A DNA stretch of 49,610 bases, taken from the IMG/VR virus record IMGVR_UViG_3300033550_000006, positions 1 to 49,610 of that record. The stretch is one strand, 5' to 3'. The notes under the pieces were generated by a model that was given only the letters and a program-made list of their open reading frames with translations, had not been told where the DNA came from and searched no databases. This DNA is from a virus. The position numbers and the translations under genes are program-made. This document shows positions 24,501-33,290 of this stretch, piece by piece; position 1 is the first letter of the stretch, and every line of letters begins with the position of its first letter.

Positions 24501-27500
24501 AGAAGCCCAAGCCCCTGCAGCCGCCACGGCGGATACCGTCGATCGGGCGAGCACGCGCAAAGCCGAACGGGTAAGTGCCGGCGGCAAGGCCACCACGCTG
24601 CCGGCCAAGATGACCCGCCGCACCGGCGTGCAGGGCCGTCAGGTCGACCTGCGCGTGGAGAGCATCGACGAGGATGCGCGCTACGCCGTGGGCGCCATGC
24701 TGGCCGGCGACACCATGACCGCCAGCGACCGGGCTAAGGCCGAAGCGGCGATGCGCGACTTCGAGCAGATGGACACGCTGCTGGATGCCTCGGTGGAGGC
24801 GGCGGAGCAGCGGCTGGCCGCGATGTACAAGGACGCGCCGGATGGTACCGAGCTGCTGCGCGAAGCCGAGCGCCGGCAGCTGGAGGTGGAGCAGGCCAAG
24901 ACCGAGGGCCAGCGCGGGCGCCCGCGCGAGAAGCCCCGCACCTCGGCGCTGGCCTACGCCCCCCTGCTGCTGAGCGAGTCCCGCGGCTTCCTGCGCGCGT
25001 TGCGCGACGAGGCCCGTGCCGAGCAGGACAGCTACAGCCCCGCCAACTCCGTGGCCCGCCAGATGGCCAACGCCATGCTGCCCAACTGGCAGGAGGCGCT
25101 GCTGTCCGAACGGGAGGGCCGCAAGATCATGAAGGCGCTGGCCAGCCTGACCGACGAGCAGCTGGAAGCCACGCTGCCGGCGATGCACCAGCGCATCATG
25201 GACTCCACGGTGGCCAAGCAGGTGATGCGCGGGGCCACCGAGGTGGCGCACGCCATCCGCCGCATGGAGCAGGATCTGGCCGGTAGCCGCGCCATCCCTG
25301 ACTTCGCCGACCACCGCATCGAGGGCGTGGAAGCCAACGTGCAGCCGCACGTCACCGAGCATGGCGACCTGCCCGAAGGCGCCAAGGGTGTGGTCAACGA
25401 GTGGATCCGGCTATTCGAGAAGGGCGGCAACAAGTTCTCCGCCCCGGTACACGTGATGAGCATGCGTGACGCGATGAAGATCGCGCCGTCCGCGTTCCTC
25501 GATGGCAAGACGCCCGGGGGCAAGTTCATTCGACGTACGGATGCCAAGGGCAACCCAACCGATTACATTCTGGCCGTCCACTGGCCGGCGTATCGGTTTG
25601 AGGGTGCCGCCATCGAGGCGCTGGCGCACGAGTTCGGCCATCTGGTCACCACCGAGTTGTACGCTCGCACCGACCCGCGCACGCGCATGGGCATCGACCG
25701 CGCCTACGACAGCTGGCTGCGCAGCCAGCAGGGGCGCTCGGTGGATGACATCCTGCGTGACCAGATGCCCGGCGCCGAGCGGCTGCAGTTCGGCGGTGGC
25801 CGCACCGATCGCGCCTACGCCACCAACTTCCACGAGTGGGCCGCGCGCAACGCCGCGCTGTATCTGCTGGACCCGAGCCGGCAGGCGCTGACCGGCGTGG
25901 AGAAATTCTTCAAGGCCATTGCCGACGCGCTGCGCCACATCTACGAGCGCATCACCGGCGTCAACAAGCCTGACCGCGCGTGGGAGGAGGCGCTGGATCG
26001 TTGGATCGACGGCACGGCCAACGTGGGGCGGATGCCGCAGGTGCCGGGCGTGGCCTACAACCATGCCGGCGAGGCGTTTGCCGATGTGCCAGAACCCAAG
26101 CGTGAGGGCACCGTGGAGCGCGCCCGCAAGGCGGTGGCCGCGATGAAGCCGCTGGCCGATGTGCTCACCGGCAACGCCAACATGGCCGACGTGCGGCAGA
26201 CGATGCAGCCGCTGACCGAAGGCAAGGCGATGGACACGCTAAAAACCGGTGGCCTGATGCTGGAGACCATGCGCCAGATCGAGCGCCAGTACCGCGATAC
26301 CCCGCTGGGTTCATCGCTGTCGGGCTGGGTGCGCGGCCAGCAGCTGAAAGCCAAGACCGCCAACACGCAGCTGGAAGCCGGTTCGCGCTGGATGGAGTTG
26401 GCCAACCAGCTCGATGCCAAGGTGCGCACCGCGCTGGAGCGGGTGATGTACAACGCCACTCACTTCGCCGTGCATCCGGACAAGCTCCTGAGCGACAAAG
26501 ACAACGCGCACCTGCTGCGCGGACCGGAGCGCGTACAGGCGGTCAACGAGCAGCGCTACCGCGCCACCCGCGCGCTGTACGAAGCGGCGGTGAAAGCCGA
26601 CCCCCGCGTGACCGACATCTATGCCGGCCTGCGCGACGCGTTCACCGACCTGCACCGCAAAACGTTGGAGAAGCAGTTGGAACTCATCGAGGGGTCCAAC
26701 TTTACCCAGAAGGTCAAGCAGCAAATTACCACCCGCATCAAGGCGGCGATGGCTGAGTTGCGCGAAGGCCCCTACTTCCCGCTGATGCGCGAGGGCAACT
26801 GGATCGTCAAGGTGCAGCTGCCTTCGCATCTGCTTGGCAAGGATGGCAAGGAGAGCGGCGAGTTCTTCGATACCAAGACCGCCGCGCGCGAGGAGATGCG
26901 CAACCAGCGTGCGCTCAACCCCGGCGCGCAGGTGACCGTCGAGCGTATCGCCGACGAAGGCAAGTGGGCGGTGCGCGTGTTCCAGCGCGGCGTCTATTTC
27001 TTCGACTCCGAAGCCGCAGCCAAAGCGGCAACCGACGAAATCATGGCCGAGGTGCGCGAGAACTACGCGGCGCACAACGTCGACTTCGACGACGCGCAGG
27101 CTGCGATGGAAGACGTGGACGATGGCGACGGGGCTGGCGCGACCAACGCCATCATCAGCCAGCCGTTCCGCGCCCGCGAAGGCTACGAGCAGACCAAGCA
27201 GGGGTCGCCTGAATTCCTGCAGGAGGTGCGCACGCTGGTCAACAGCAAGGCTATTGACCCCGAGGTCGGCGCGGTGCTGGAACGGTTGGCCATCGAGGCG
27301 CTGCCGGAAAACAACTACCGCAAGGCCCTGCTGCCGCGCCAGAACATCTTCGGCGCCAGCAAGCAGATGCTGCGGGCCTACGCGCATCGCTACCAAGGCG
27401 CAGCGCACTACTACGCCACGGTGGAGCATGGCGGCCCCATCAACCGCAACTGGCAGCGCGCATGGGAGGTGAACCGTACCTACTCCCCGGCGGGCCGCGT

Positions 27501-29154
27501 GCTCAACGTGCTGCAGGCCAACCAAGCCGAGATCCAGAAGCGCATGAACAACAGCGCCAGCAATCGGGCGATGAACTTCATTACCGATGCCAGCTCGCTG
27601 TATTCGCTTGGTTTCTCGCCAGCCTACGTGCTGACCAACTCGCTGCAGCCGTGGACGGTGACGCTGCCGGTACTGGCGGGCCTGTCCAAGCGTGACGGCA
27701 GCAGCGTGGGCGTCGTCGACGCGACCAAGTATCTCAAGGAGGCGTACAGCGGCGCGCTGCCTTTCTTCTCCAAGCGCGGCATCGCCGACTTCGTCAACGA
27801 GACCAAGGCGCTGCTGGGCACGCGTGCCACGGCGCAGGGCCTGCAGGAGACGGCCAAGGAGATCATCACCAAGTTCGGCAAGACCGAGGGCGAGCAGCGC
27901 ATGTTGGAGCACCTGCTGGAGCGCGGCACGCTCGACTTCTCGTGGCTGAACTCGCTGGAGGACGCCATGCGGTCGGGCAAGGCCGGTCAGGTCTGGGCCA
28001 ACGTCCAGCGCCTCGGCATGGCCATGCCCCAGCAGGTGGAGGCAATGAACCGCGTGGTGACCGCGTTGGCCGCGTACCGGCTGGCCAAGGCCGAGCGCCT
28101 GACCGATGGTGGCGAAGCGGCGCTCAACGAGTTCGCCGACGACATGGTGGCCGACACCCAGTTGGACTACAGCCGGATGAACCGCCCGCTGGCGTTCAAC
28201 AAGGCGGGCCTCAACATCATCCTGCAGTTCAAGCTCTACATGCAGGGTATGTATATGCTGTTCATCCGCAACGCCGGCATGGCGCTTCGCGGGGCCACGG
28301 CCGAGGAGCGCAAGCAGGGTCGCAAGACGATCGCCTACCTGCTGGCCAGCCACGCGGCCGCGGCCGGCGCCGGTGGTCTGGGTCCGGTCGCCGCGGTGGC
28401 CAAACTGGCGCTGGTCGCCTTCGCCGCCATGGGCGGTGACGATGACGACGAGTGGAAGTCCGGCGAGCAGCTGATGCACGAGCTGCTGCAGGACATGTTC
28501 GGCGAATACGGTGGCACGGTGGCCGAGAAGGGCCTGCCGGCGATACTGGGCATCGACATGTCCGATCGCATCGGCCTGCCGGTGCTGGCCGACACCCGGT
28601 TCGCCAACATCCGCGAAGACGACACCACGGCGCAGTCGATGGACAAGTGGGTGCTGTACTCGCTCGGCGCGCCCTACTCCAACTTCCGCCGCGCCGCGCA
28701 GGGTACTTCGGCGGCGCTCTCCGGCGACTGGCAGCAGGCGGCCAAGGGCCTGCCCTCGGCGGCGCGCGCGCTCGCGCGCAGCGGCCAGTGGATGGCCGAT
28801 GGTGTGGTGGACATGGATGGCGACCAGTTCATCCCGCGCGACCAGCTGGATTGGGGCGACCTGTCCATCAGCGCGCTGGGGCTGGCCCCGCTCACCACCA
28901 GCACGGCCTACCAGCAGCGCAGCGAGACCAAGCAGACCATGGCGCGCATCACCAGTGAGCGCAAACGCCTGCTGCAGGCGTACCGCACCGGCGAGGACGT
29001 GGGCGAGGACGTGGCCACGTTCAATGCCAGCGTGCCCAAGGCATTCCGGCTCACCGGCGAGCAGCTGCGGCGCAGCAAGGAGGCCAAGGGCGAGCGCGAC
29101 CGCGGCGAGGTGCGCAAGGAGGAAGCGGCGGTGCGGCGGTTGCTGGGCCAGTAA
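21502..29154 (+). CDS. Giant polyvalent virion protein with zincin motif (about 2550 aa)
   Basis: Residue numbers are from ATG 21502. GAGG lies 8 nt upstream; an ATG at 21463 lacks a ribosome-binding site and would place the hairpin in the coding region. The N-terminal part holds Gly/Ala-rich, membrane-active-looking segments (about 200-430). A long Pro/Ala/Gln-rich region (about 500-800) and a basic stretch follow. The middle holds HEFGH (1376-1380), a zinc-metallopeptidase HExxH motif, then FHEWAAR near 1444 that may supply another ligand. The C-terminal third has charged helices and a segment (about 2200-2290) with NFITDASSLYSLGF and FKLYMQGMYMLFIRNAG, resembling polyvalent-protein-associated domains. 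Such proteins are typically packaged and injected with the DNA. It ends the virion block before a hairpin terminator. Confidence 0.7.
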   Translation: MAWNDETTNLRMGALRRPSPSLDRVNQILDEGQADLERDVDNAQLTMRSTTRSGIPAGAAEFTPAEFAMNDQTGEVALPNGQVLKADAPTILQLATLQSTDGTPLPTMRAVPRGFRPISQAEMKRIVDSIPTESDFWGSAIASGKSTLGLAASAIDAMFGNDDPSNTWSRAQQDLPSQQSIGQVKAGQGRWYSSFDSFLSQLGETAGNVGGTVIGALPVAGATAGAGALSGAGVGAVPGGVLGLGLGISGGAAAFGEQATEFYDNALDTLQKMSPQAVEQESPLFREVVRENPGIGYEEALREVAIRGARAAGTTAGALGAAEGIIGGRLAGNFLARMGVSKALLGAPLDAVAKRSGATATALRVGGRASAGGVAAGAEEMAETMFGQAAGAAATGIGSTNPLDYADPNEGIDAALTGIIFGALGGRGRATPEEIAVSSDVGAALGANPDINQPWNQQPRLTAEQDAIPAAMRRGFRASPGPIPGLAGPAAPTPEERNMVRNQLGNVLAERFGPDWFNRQEQIAQDPGGRQLLGQLIALEREAFEAEEQPAYVRRANMGPVPAGQPDLRGPAFGDPTLQLDGMPPQEAPSDGANAPSGAPFNPAQGEMFGPVGPQATVSEPQGAGMPFNLRERRAAQQMRQEEAAVASEQNPALLEQASSRSLEQTIFQLEDEVEALQEQLDARPPRDPRKKFLRQSLQQAQQALAQAEAQWQEARLSEGPGGVALPNRVDAPEPAAAPTERTPDGRPVGVAPAPLENPIPMSPAEAASRAQTQAQRRGVTNPRVTPAQAAAAAAQSEEQVSASTPEPAGDIAAQVEGLLDPASARDAVFVAAGNEAAIPASLPRNVRRVTREGVGTLLTTNPTKAKRFRAPGLTDTALQQIIGYSESKADALRSGEEPVVVQARTRRGVAAEQLASRRGAPVARAAVQRLAPKGAKVIETSVEQAQAARAERAPRKRDKKAPSPPTKRTAKSDDERTSRKDQDDRTRADRALAQPGATREAQAPAAATADTVDRASTRKAERVSAGGKATTLPAKMTRRTGVQGRQVDLRVESIDEDARYAVGAMLAGDTMTASDRAKAEAAMRDFEQMDTLLDASVEAAEQRLAAMYKDAPDGTELLREAERRQLEVEQAKTEGQRGRPREKPRTSALAYAPLLLSESRGFLRALRDEARAEQDSYSPANSVARQMANAMLPNWQEALLSEREGRKIMKALASLTDEQLEATLPAMHQRIMDSTVAKQVMRGATEVAHAIRRMEQDLAGSRAIPDFADHRIEGVEANVQPHVTEHGDLPEGAKGVVNEWIRLFEKGGNKFSAPVHVMSMRDAMKIAPSAFLDGKTPGGKFIRRTDAKGNPTDYILAVHWPAYRFEGAAIEALAHEFGHLVTTELYARTDPRTRMGIDRAYDSWLRSQQGRSVDDILRDQMPGAERLQFGGGRTDRAYATNFHEWAARNAALYLLDPSRQALTGVEKFFKAIADALRHIYERITGVNKPDRAWEEALDRWIDGTANVGRMPQVPGVAYNHAGEAFADVPEPKREGTVERARKAVAAMKPLADVLTGNANMADVRQTMQPLTEGKAMDTLKTGGLMLETMRQIERQYRDTPLGSSLSGWVRGQQLKAKTANTQLEAGSRWMELANQLDAKVRTALERVMYNATHFAVHPDKLLSDKDNAHLLRGPERVQAVNEQRYRATRALYEAAVKADPRVTDIYAGLRDAFTDLHRKTLEKQLELIEGSNFTQKVKQQITTRIKAAMAELREGPYFPLMREGNWIVKVQLPSHLLGKDGKESGEFFDTKTAAREEMRNQRALNPGAQVTVERIADEGKWAVRVFQRGVYFFDSEAAAKAATDEIMAEVRENYAAHNVDFDDAQAAMEDVDDGDGAGATNAIISQPFRAREGYEQTKQGSPEFLQEVRTLVNSKAIDPEVGAVLERLAIEALPENNYRKALLPRQNIFGASKQMLRAYAHRYQGAAHYYATVEHGGPINRNWQRAWEVNRTYSPAGRVLNVLQANQAEIQKRMNNSASNRAMNFITDASSLYSLGFSPAYVLTNSLQPWTVTLPVLAGLSKRDGSSVGVVDATKYLKEAYSGALPFFSKRGIADFVNETKALLGTRATAQGLQETAKEIITKFGKTEGEQRMLEHLLERGTLDFSWLNSLEDAMRSGKAGQVWANVQRLGMAMPQQVEAMNRVVTALAAYRLAKAERLTDGGEAALNEFADDMVADTQLDYSRMNRPLAFNKAGLNIILQFKLYMQGMYMLFIRNAGMALRGATAEERKQGRKTIAYLLASHAAAAGAGGLGPVAAVAKLALVAFAAMGGDDDDEWKSGEQLMHELLQDMFGEYGGTVAEKGLPAILGIDMSDRIGLPVLADTRFANIREDDTTAQSMDKWVLYSLGAPYSNFRRAAQGTSAALSGDWQQAAKGLPSAARALARSGQWMADGVVDMDGDQFIPRDQLDWGDLSISALGLAPLTTSTAYQQRSETKQTMARITSERKRLLQAYRTGEDVGEDVATFNASVPKAFRLTGEQLRRSKEAKGERDRGEVRKEEAAVRRLLGQ

Positions 29155-29159
29155 AAGTG

Positions 29160-29190
29160 AAGCCCCGGCGCAGGGGGAGCGCCGGGGCTT
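29160..29190. terminator. Convergent (bidirectional) hairpin terminator
   Basis: A perfect 12-bp stem, AAGCCCCGGCGC (29160-29171) and GCGCCGGGGCTT (29179-29190), has a 7-nt loop. It lies between the giant rightward gene and the leftward early operon. The U-tract is weak on either strand (leftward CACTTTTAC), so efficiency is uncertain. Its position between convergent operons supports the call. Confidence 0.75.
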
Positions 29191-29226
29191 CGGTCCACGT
29201 CTGGGGAGGACGGTGGAGAGGGCGCC

Positions 29227-29715
29227 TCATGGAGGCGAAGGAAACTTAGCATTCAGCTGGTTGGCTTGCAACAGGTTGACCCACTGCGACCGCAAATGGT
29301 TGTCCAACTGCTGTTGCGCCTGACGGATCGCTTGTTCGGCAGTCAAAGGCATCGCTGCGCCGGTAAGACCACCAGCGGCCTGCCGTCGGGCCAGAGACGG
29401 CGGATTGGGTTGTGCCGCCGCACCCATGACAGGCGCCTGCTTGACCTCGTTCAAGGGCGAGGACAGCAGGCGCTTTTGCAGTTGGCGGGCCAGCAGGCGA
29501 CCCCGCCATGACAGCACGCGGTTGTTGGTGCCGAGCGGTTGAAAGGCCATGTACAGGCCCGGTCGCAACTGCCTGCGTTCAAGCATGATGACGCCCAGCT
29601 TTTCGTGGGCAAGCACCATGGTGTTGGGCATCAGGGTCACGCGCGCTTGGTTCAGCCCGAACAGGGACAGGATCTGGCGGTCGATGTCCGTCAGCTTGTT
29701 GACGTTGATTTTCAT
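29227..29715 (-). CDS. Hypothetical protein ending the leftward operon (162 aa)
   Basis: Residues 1-90 look folded (INVNKLTDIDRQILSLFGLN, then alternating hydrophobic strands). Residues 90-162 are Gln/Ala/Pro-rich and helical. I do not recognise it. The start at 29715 has GGAG 10 nt upstream. The ATG lies inside the end of the preceding gene's reading frame, with a 137-nt overlap that is large for this genome. As the last leftward gene it is far from its promoter. Confidence 0.55.
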   Translation of the reverse strand: MKINVNKLTDIDRQILSLFGLNQARVTLMPNTMVLAHEKLGVIMLERRQLRPGLYMAFQPLGTNNRVLSWRGRLLARQLQKRLLSSPLNEVKQAPVMGAAAQPNPPSLARRQAAGGLTGAAMPLTAEQAIRQAQQQLDNHLRSQWVNLLQANQLNAKFPSPP

Positions 29716-29959
29716 GACGAAGTTGCTCCAGCAGGGATTGGTAGACCGTTTGGCAGGTGACCGGGTCGTGGAAGTGCCACGTAATTAGCCCTCCGTCTCC
29801 GCTGCCGGGTGCAACGTTGAAATCGAAAACAATGGCTTTTTGGTTGTTTAAGCTGGTCTCGAAACTGGCTACTCGTGCTGCGTTGATGGGAGCCGCAGGG
29901 GCATAGGTTTTGTTCGCTGTGATGTACCCGTAGGCACCGTCAGGAGGCAGGAACCACAT
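29579..29959 (-). CDS. Small paralogous protein B (MWFLPP, W-x-F-x-D-x-V-x-C)
   Basis: The start at 29959 has a strong GGGAGGG 7-8 nt upstream. Residues 1-69 parallel the adjacent upstream gene: both start MW-[FL]-x-PP and reach the motif W-x-F-x-D-x-V-x-C at nearly the same distance (C69 here, C71 there). After about residue 85 the ORF runs on over the next gene in another frame, with composition like a shadow. The original stop may therefore have been lost and the functional part may be about 90 residues. The region is more AT-rich than its surroundings. Confidence 0.55.
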   Translation of the reverse strand: MWFLPPDGAYGYITANKTYAPAAPINAARVASFETSLNNQKAIVFDFNVAPGSGDGGLITWHFHDPVTCQTVYQSLLEQLRHENQRQQADGHRPPDPVPVRAEPSARDPDAQHHGACPRKAGRHHA

Positions 29960-30218
29960 CGACCGACCCTCCCAGTAGTGTGCAGATACGCTCGAACTCA
30001 GCAGCGCAACTCACCTCGTCCTGAAAGTTCCATACCTCGAAGTCCTCGGTGTATTCCATCTGGGTCGAGTCGATGTTGCCGAACCGTTGGTCGACCTTAC
30101 GGTTGAGCAAGCGCCCATAGCAAAAAAAGATGGTGAGGCTCCCTTTATAGAGCTTGCGCAACGTGGTCGTGTTAATCATCGTCGTGCTCTCGGACGACTT
30201 AGGCGGTCGCAGCCACAT
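29940..30218 (-). CDS. Small paralogous protein A (MWLRPP, W-x-F-x-D-x-V-x-C)
   Basis: This 92-residue protein starts MWLRPPKSSE at 30218, supported by a strong GGGAGGTG 5 nt upstream. An internal ATG (30179) is less likely because protein B shares the MW-x-x-PP start. It contains VWNFQDEVSC ending at C71 and has no signal peptide. Its function is unknown. It overlaps the primase-helicase 3' end by 20 nt and protein B by 20 nt, so all three are probably co-translated. Confidence 0.6.
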   Translation of the reverse strand: MWLRPPKSSESTTMINTTTLRKLYKGSLTIFFCYGRLLNRKVDQRFGNIDSTQMEYTEDFEVWNFQDEVSCAAEFERICTLLGGSVDVVPAS

Positions 30219-33200
30219 TGGCACCTCCCGGCGCGGCCAGCGTCACCGTTGCCCCGCTGCCCATGACCGCGTCATAACGGAACTCCGCCGCATCCACGTG
30301 CATCGACATGGAGGTTCCATCGAGATACAGCAGGCGCCCGTGCCGCAGTGCGCCTCCGGCTTTCATCCACTCCATCACTGGGCGGTAGCTGCCGTTGTCG
30401 TCGCGGATGAAACTGCGCAACAGGCCCACGGGAATCATCATGGTGTCGGGCTTGAAGGTGCCATTGACCGCCTTGCCGCGCACCTCGCCCATGAACCGCT
30501 TGGGCAGCGAGCCGATGTTGATGACCTGCTTGCCATCGGCTCCGCCGAACATGACGAACTCGGTCATGTGCCGCATCACGTAGGACCGCACGAAGTCGGC
30601 GGGGTTCTTGCGCTCGGCCTCGAACTCCACCACTTGCTTGGTCCAGTGCGAGCGCAGCACGTCGCCAATGGCGCCGGTGTCGAACGCATACCCCATCGCC
30701 TTGCCCAGCAACGCGCCGACCTCGATGAGCGCGCAGGTGGCTGAGCGGAAGCGGTCGCTGACCCCGTTGGCGTGGTGCTGGTCCCAGCGCGCGATGCGGG
30801 CCATGACCTGCTGCCGCCAGTAATCCGCCGGCTTGGCCATGAACAACTTCACCAGCTCCGGGCCGAGAAAGCCGTAATCGGTGCGCAGCGCTTGCAGGTC
30901 CAGCTTGATCTGGCCGCTCTGCGCCGGGTCGATGTGCAGCGGGCGCAGCCGCAGCTCGAACACGCGGGCGGCTTCAGCTTCGGCATCGCGGCGAAAGTCC
31001 TGCAATTTCTCGTGCACGGAGTTATTGGAGGTGCAGATGGCGGCGAGGCACCAGCGTTGGGCCGGCGCGTGGAACTTGGCATCAGCACCGAGGCGGTGCT
31101 TCTCGCGGCCCTGCGTCAGCGTGTAGATGTAATCGGAGAGGTATTTGCCTTCGATGTTGGTGAACTCGTCGATGACCAGCGGCATATTGCCGTTGGTGGC
31201 GGCCAGCTTGAAAGTCGCGTTGTTGGTGTCGCGGAAGTTCTTGACCAGCGTTTTGGGCGAACCCCAAATCGAGATGGCCGCATCGCCCAGCGTCGACTTG
31301 CCTACGCCCGACTCCGGCGAGTAGACGTTCATCATGACGCCGTCCACACCGGTGAAGGCCATCAGGGGGCCGGCGATCGACAGCGCCAGCACGCACTGGC
31401 GGTCCACGCCGCCGGACAAGGCGATGTCAAACGCCTTGCGCCAGCGGTCGTAGTTGCCTGCGGAGTGGTAGCCCTCCATCTCGCCCACCGCGCCGGAAGC
31501 TCGGATGTTCTCCACCGCGCCGTCGTTGCGGTACAACTGCTGGCCCAGCACGAAACTGGTGAAATCCTCTGTCCAGCCGCAGCGTCCGGCGATTTGAGCA
31601 GCGGCGCGCGCGCGCTGCATCTGTTGTAGAAGCTCGGTCATAAAGCGGTCCATGAATTCGGCAACCTGCTTGCGTGTGCAATACAGGCCCTCGCCTTGCA
31701 TTTTTTTGTAGAACGACTTGGGTTCGGCGAAGTCGGCATTCTCAAACTCCACCGCTGCCTCGCCATCCCGCTCTCGCTGGAAGGTGATCACCACCGAGGA
31801 CCGGCGCTGCGCTGCGTCCAGCAGGCGCTCAATACGCAGTAGCCGGTAGTCCAGCAGTTTCTTGTTGACCCATTTCTTGCCGCTGGGGTCATTCGGATCA
31901 TCCACCTGCGTGGCCCCGGTAGGGTAGCCGTCGCTGATGGACAGGTGCGTAGTCATGCGGCCGTCGACGACCTTGATGATGCTGGACGCCGGGTCGATGA
32001 TGAACACGCCCATCTGGAACACGTTGCCAGAGGGCGCCGCAACCGGCACCAGATTCGCCACGGGGGGAGGCGACGGGCCAAGCTCTGCATTCGGGTCTGC
32101 AGAGGGTGCCGGTTGCGGCGGTACAGCGGCGTCGCTTGGTGCGTGGTAGGTCGGTCGACCCAGCACCAGCGGCGAGGAGATTTTGCCGCGCAGCGGGCAG
32201 GTGGCGCACTCGGTCATGCCGGCGGCGGCCATGCGGCCGCAGGTTGGCGGGTGGTACCCTTGCGCCACGACCTGCGCCCACTTCTGCGCAAACCCCTCCT
32301 CAGTGAATTTCGGGTGCCCCTTGGACATGCCGCGCGCCACTTTGTACTTGACCGCGTCGGTGTCGTCGGATTTGTTGACCAGATCCAGTGTCGCCTTCCA
32401 CAGCGGCTCGGTAGCGCGCGCGCCGGCATCATGCACCATGGCCAGCAGGCCCGGGCACTGCTGCAGCATGTCGCGCATGAAATAGGGCTGGTGCAGGTTC
32501 TGCTGGAACTCGTCATTGCGCTGCGCGCGCAGGAACGGCGGCAATGACGCGTTGGTGTAGATGGCGTCGGCGGCCGGCAGATACCGGGTGACCTGATCTG
32601 GTCCCACGCTGTCGCCACGTTGCAGGATCTTCACCTCCGGTGGCGTGCCGGTGGCCACGTACTCGGGCTTGTTGTTGAGCGTGCCGGGCATGCGCAGCAC
32701 GCGCGCGGCGTCGATGGTGGTGGTGTGGTCGCCCTGCAACCCATAGGTCTCGCAGGCGGCGCGCAGGCGGCCGGCATAGCCGATCCATTCCTGTAGCGAT
32801 ACGTCGCGGTCGAATGCCCAGTACACATGGACACCGCCACCACTGTCGACCAGCCACGGCTTGGGCATCTGGTAGTGAGCGGTCATGCCCAGCACAGCCA
32901 GCAGGGCCTCGCGCTTGGTGCCGTAGGGCTTGCCAGCGCCGACGTCCACGTCCATGCGCAGGCAGCGATGCCAGACGGCGTACTTGGCCGCGCGACTCGG
33001 ATTGCCCTTTTCGTTTAGGCCCAACATGAAGCCAGCCACGGCGAAGTAGGAGTTGGCGCCGGAGCGCGACCCCCACGCACAGCGCTCGATCAGCGCCGCG
33101 GTTTCGCCCATTCCATACACCTGCTGGCCGGGGCGGAAATCCGCGTCACCCTGCTTGCCAAATGTGGTCAGGACGAAGCGGCTCCCCTGCGTTGGGAGAA

Positions 33201-33228
33201 CCGCGTTTAGAAATTCTGCAACTGACAT
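30199..33228 (-). CDS. Prim-pol / SF3-type helicase fusion (replicative primase-helicase, 1009 aa)
   Basis: The N-terminal part is an archaeo-eukaryotic-type primase-polymerase: D93-x-D95 (RMDVDVG), SGGGVHVYWAFD (129-140) and RVLRMPGTLNNK (176-187). A Cys cluster follows (about 330-350; CGRMAAAGMTECATCPLRG), perhaps a zinc or Fe-S site. The C-terminal half is a DUF927/D5-like AAA+ helicase with Walker A SPESGVGKST (about 637-645) and Walker B PLVIDEF (about 685-690). It should prime and unwind DNA at the fork for the family A polymerase in the same operon. The ATG at 33228 has GGGGAG close upstream. A hairpin separates it from the upstream gene. Confidence 0.85.
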   Translation of the reverse strand: MSVAEFLNAVLPTQGSRFVLTTFGKQGDADFRPGQQVYGMGETAALIERCAWGSRSGANSYFAVAGFMLGLNEKGNPSRAAKYAVWHRCLRMDVDVGAGKPYGTKREALLAVLGMTAHYQMPKPWLVDSGGGVHVYWAFDRDVSLQEWIGYAGRLRAACETYGLQGDHTTTIDAARVLRMPGTLNNKPEYVATGTPPEVKILQRGDSVGPDQVTRYLPAADAIYTNASLPPFLRAQRNDEFQQNLHQPYFMRDMLQQCPGLLAMVHDAGARATEPLWKATLDLVNKSDDTDAVKYKVARGMSKGHPKFTEEGFAQKWAQVVAQGYHPPTCGRMAAAGMTECATCPLRGKISSPLVLGRPTYHAPSDAAVPPQPAPSADPNAELGPSPPPVANLVPVAAPSGNVFQMGVFIIDPASSIIKVVDGRMTTHLSISDGYPTGATQVDDPNDPSGKKWVNKKLLDYRLLRIERLLDAAQRRSSVVITFQRERDGEAAVEFENADFAEPKSFYKKMQGEGLYCTRKQVAEFMDRFMTELLQQMQRARAAAQIAGRCGWTEDFTSFVLGQQLYRNDGAVENIRASGAVGEMEGYHSAGNYDRWRKAFDIALSGGVDRQCVLALSIAGPLMAFTGVDGVMMNVYSPESGVGKSTLGDAAISIWGSPKTLVKNFRDTNNATFKLAATNGNMPLVIDEFTNIEGKYLSDYIYTLTQGREKHRLGADAKFHAPAQRWCLAAICTSNNSVHEKLQDFRRDAEAEAARVFELRLRPLHIDPAQSGQIKLDLQALRTDYGFLGPELVKLFMAKPADYWRQQVMARIARWDQHHANGVSDRFRSATCALIEVGALLGKAMGYAFDTGAIGDVLRSHWTKQVVEFEAERKNPADFVRSYVMRHMTEFVMFGGADGKQVINIGSLPKRFMGEVRGKAVNGTFKPDTMMIPVGLLRSFIRDDNGSYRPVMEWMKAGGALRHGRLLYLDGTSMSMHVDAAEFRYDAVMGSGATVTLAAPGGANVAATA

Positions 33229-33254
33229 TGCTCCCCCCGTAACGGAATAGTAGA

Positions 33255-33280
33255 GGGTGACCGGACCCGCCCGGCCACCC
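33255..33280 (-). terminator. Hairpin between two replication genes (attenuator-like)
   Basis: GGGTGACCGG (33255-33264) pairs with CCGGCCACCC (33271-33280) with one mismatch and a 6-nt loop. On the leftward transcript it lies after the 465-residue gene and before the primase gene. The sequence after it is pyrimidine-rich but lacks a true U-run, so an attenuator or mRNA processing/stability hairpin is as likely as a terminator. Confidence 0.4.
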
Positions 33281-33290
33281 GTGTTTCCAG

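Noticed and set aside
26311-28479. Leftward 722-residue open frame inside the giant gene
   Set aside because: It is a GC-rich antisense shadow with His/Arg/Leu/Val bias and no motifs; the rightward frame carries the recognisable protein.
21502-29154. Giant protein as an N4-type virion RNA polymerase
   Set aside because: I see none of the single-subunit RNA polymerase motifs; the clear motif is HEFGH.
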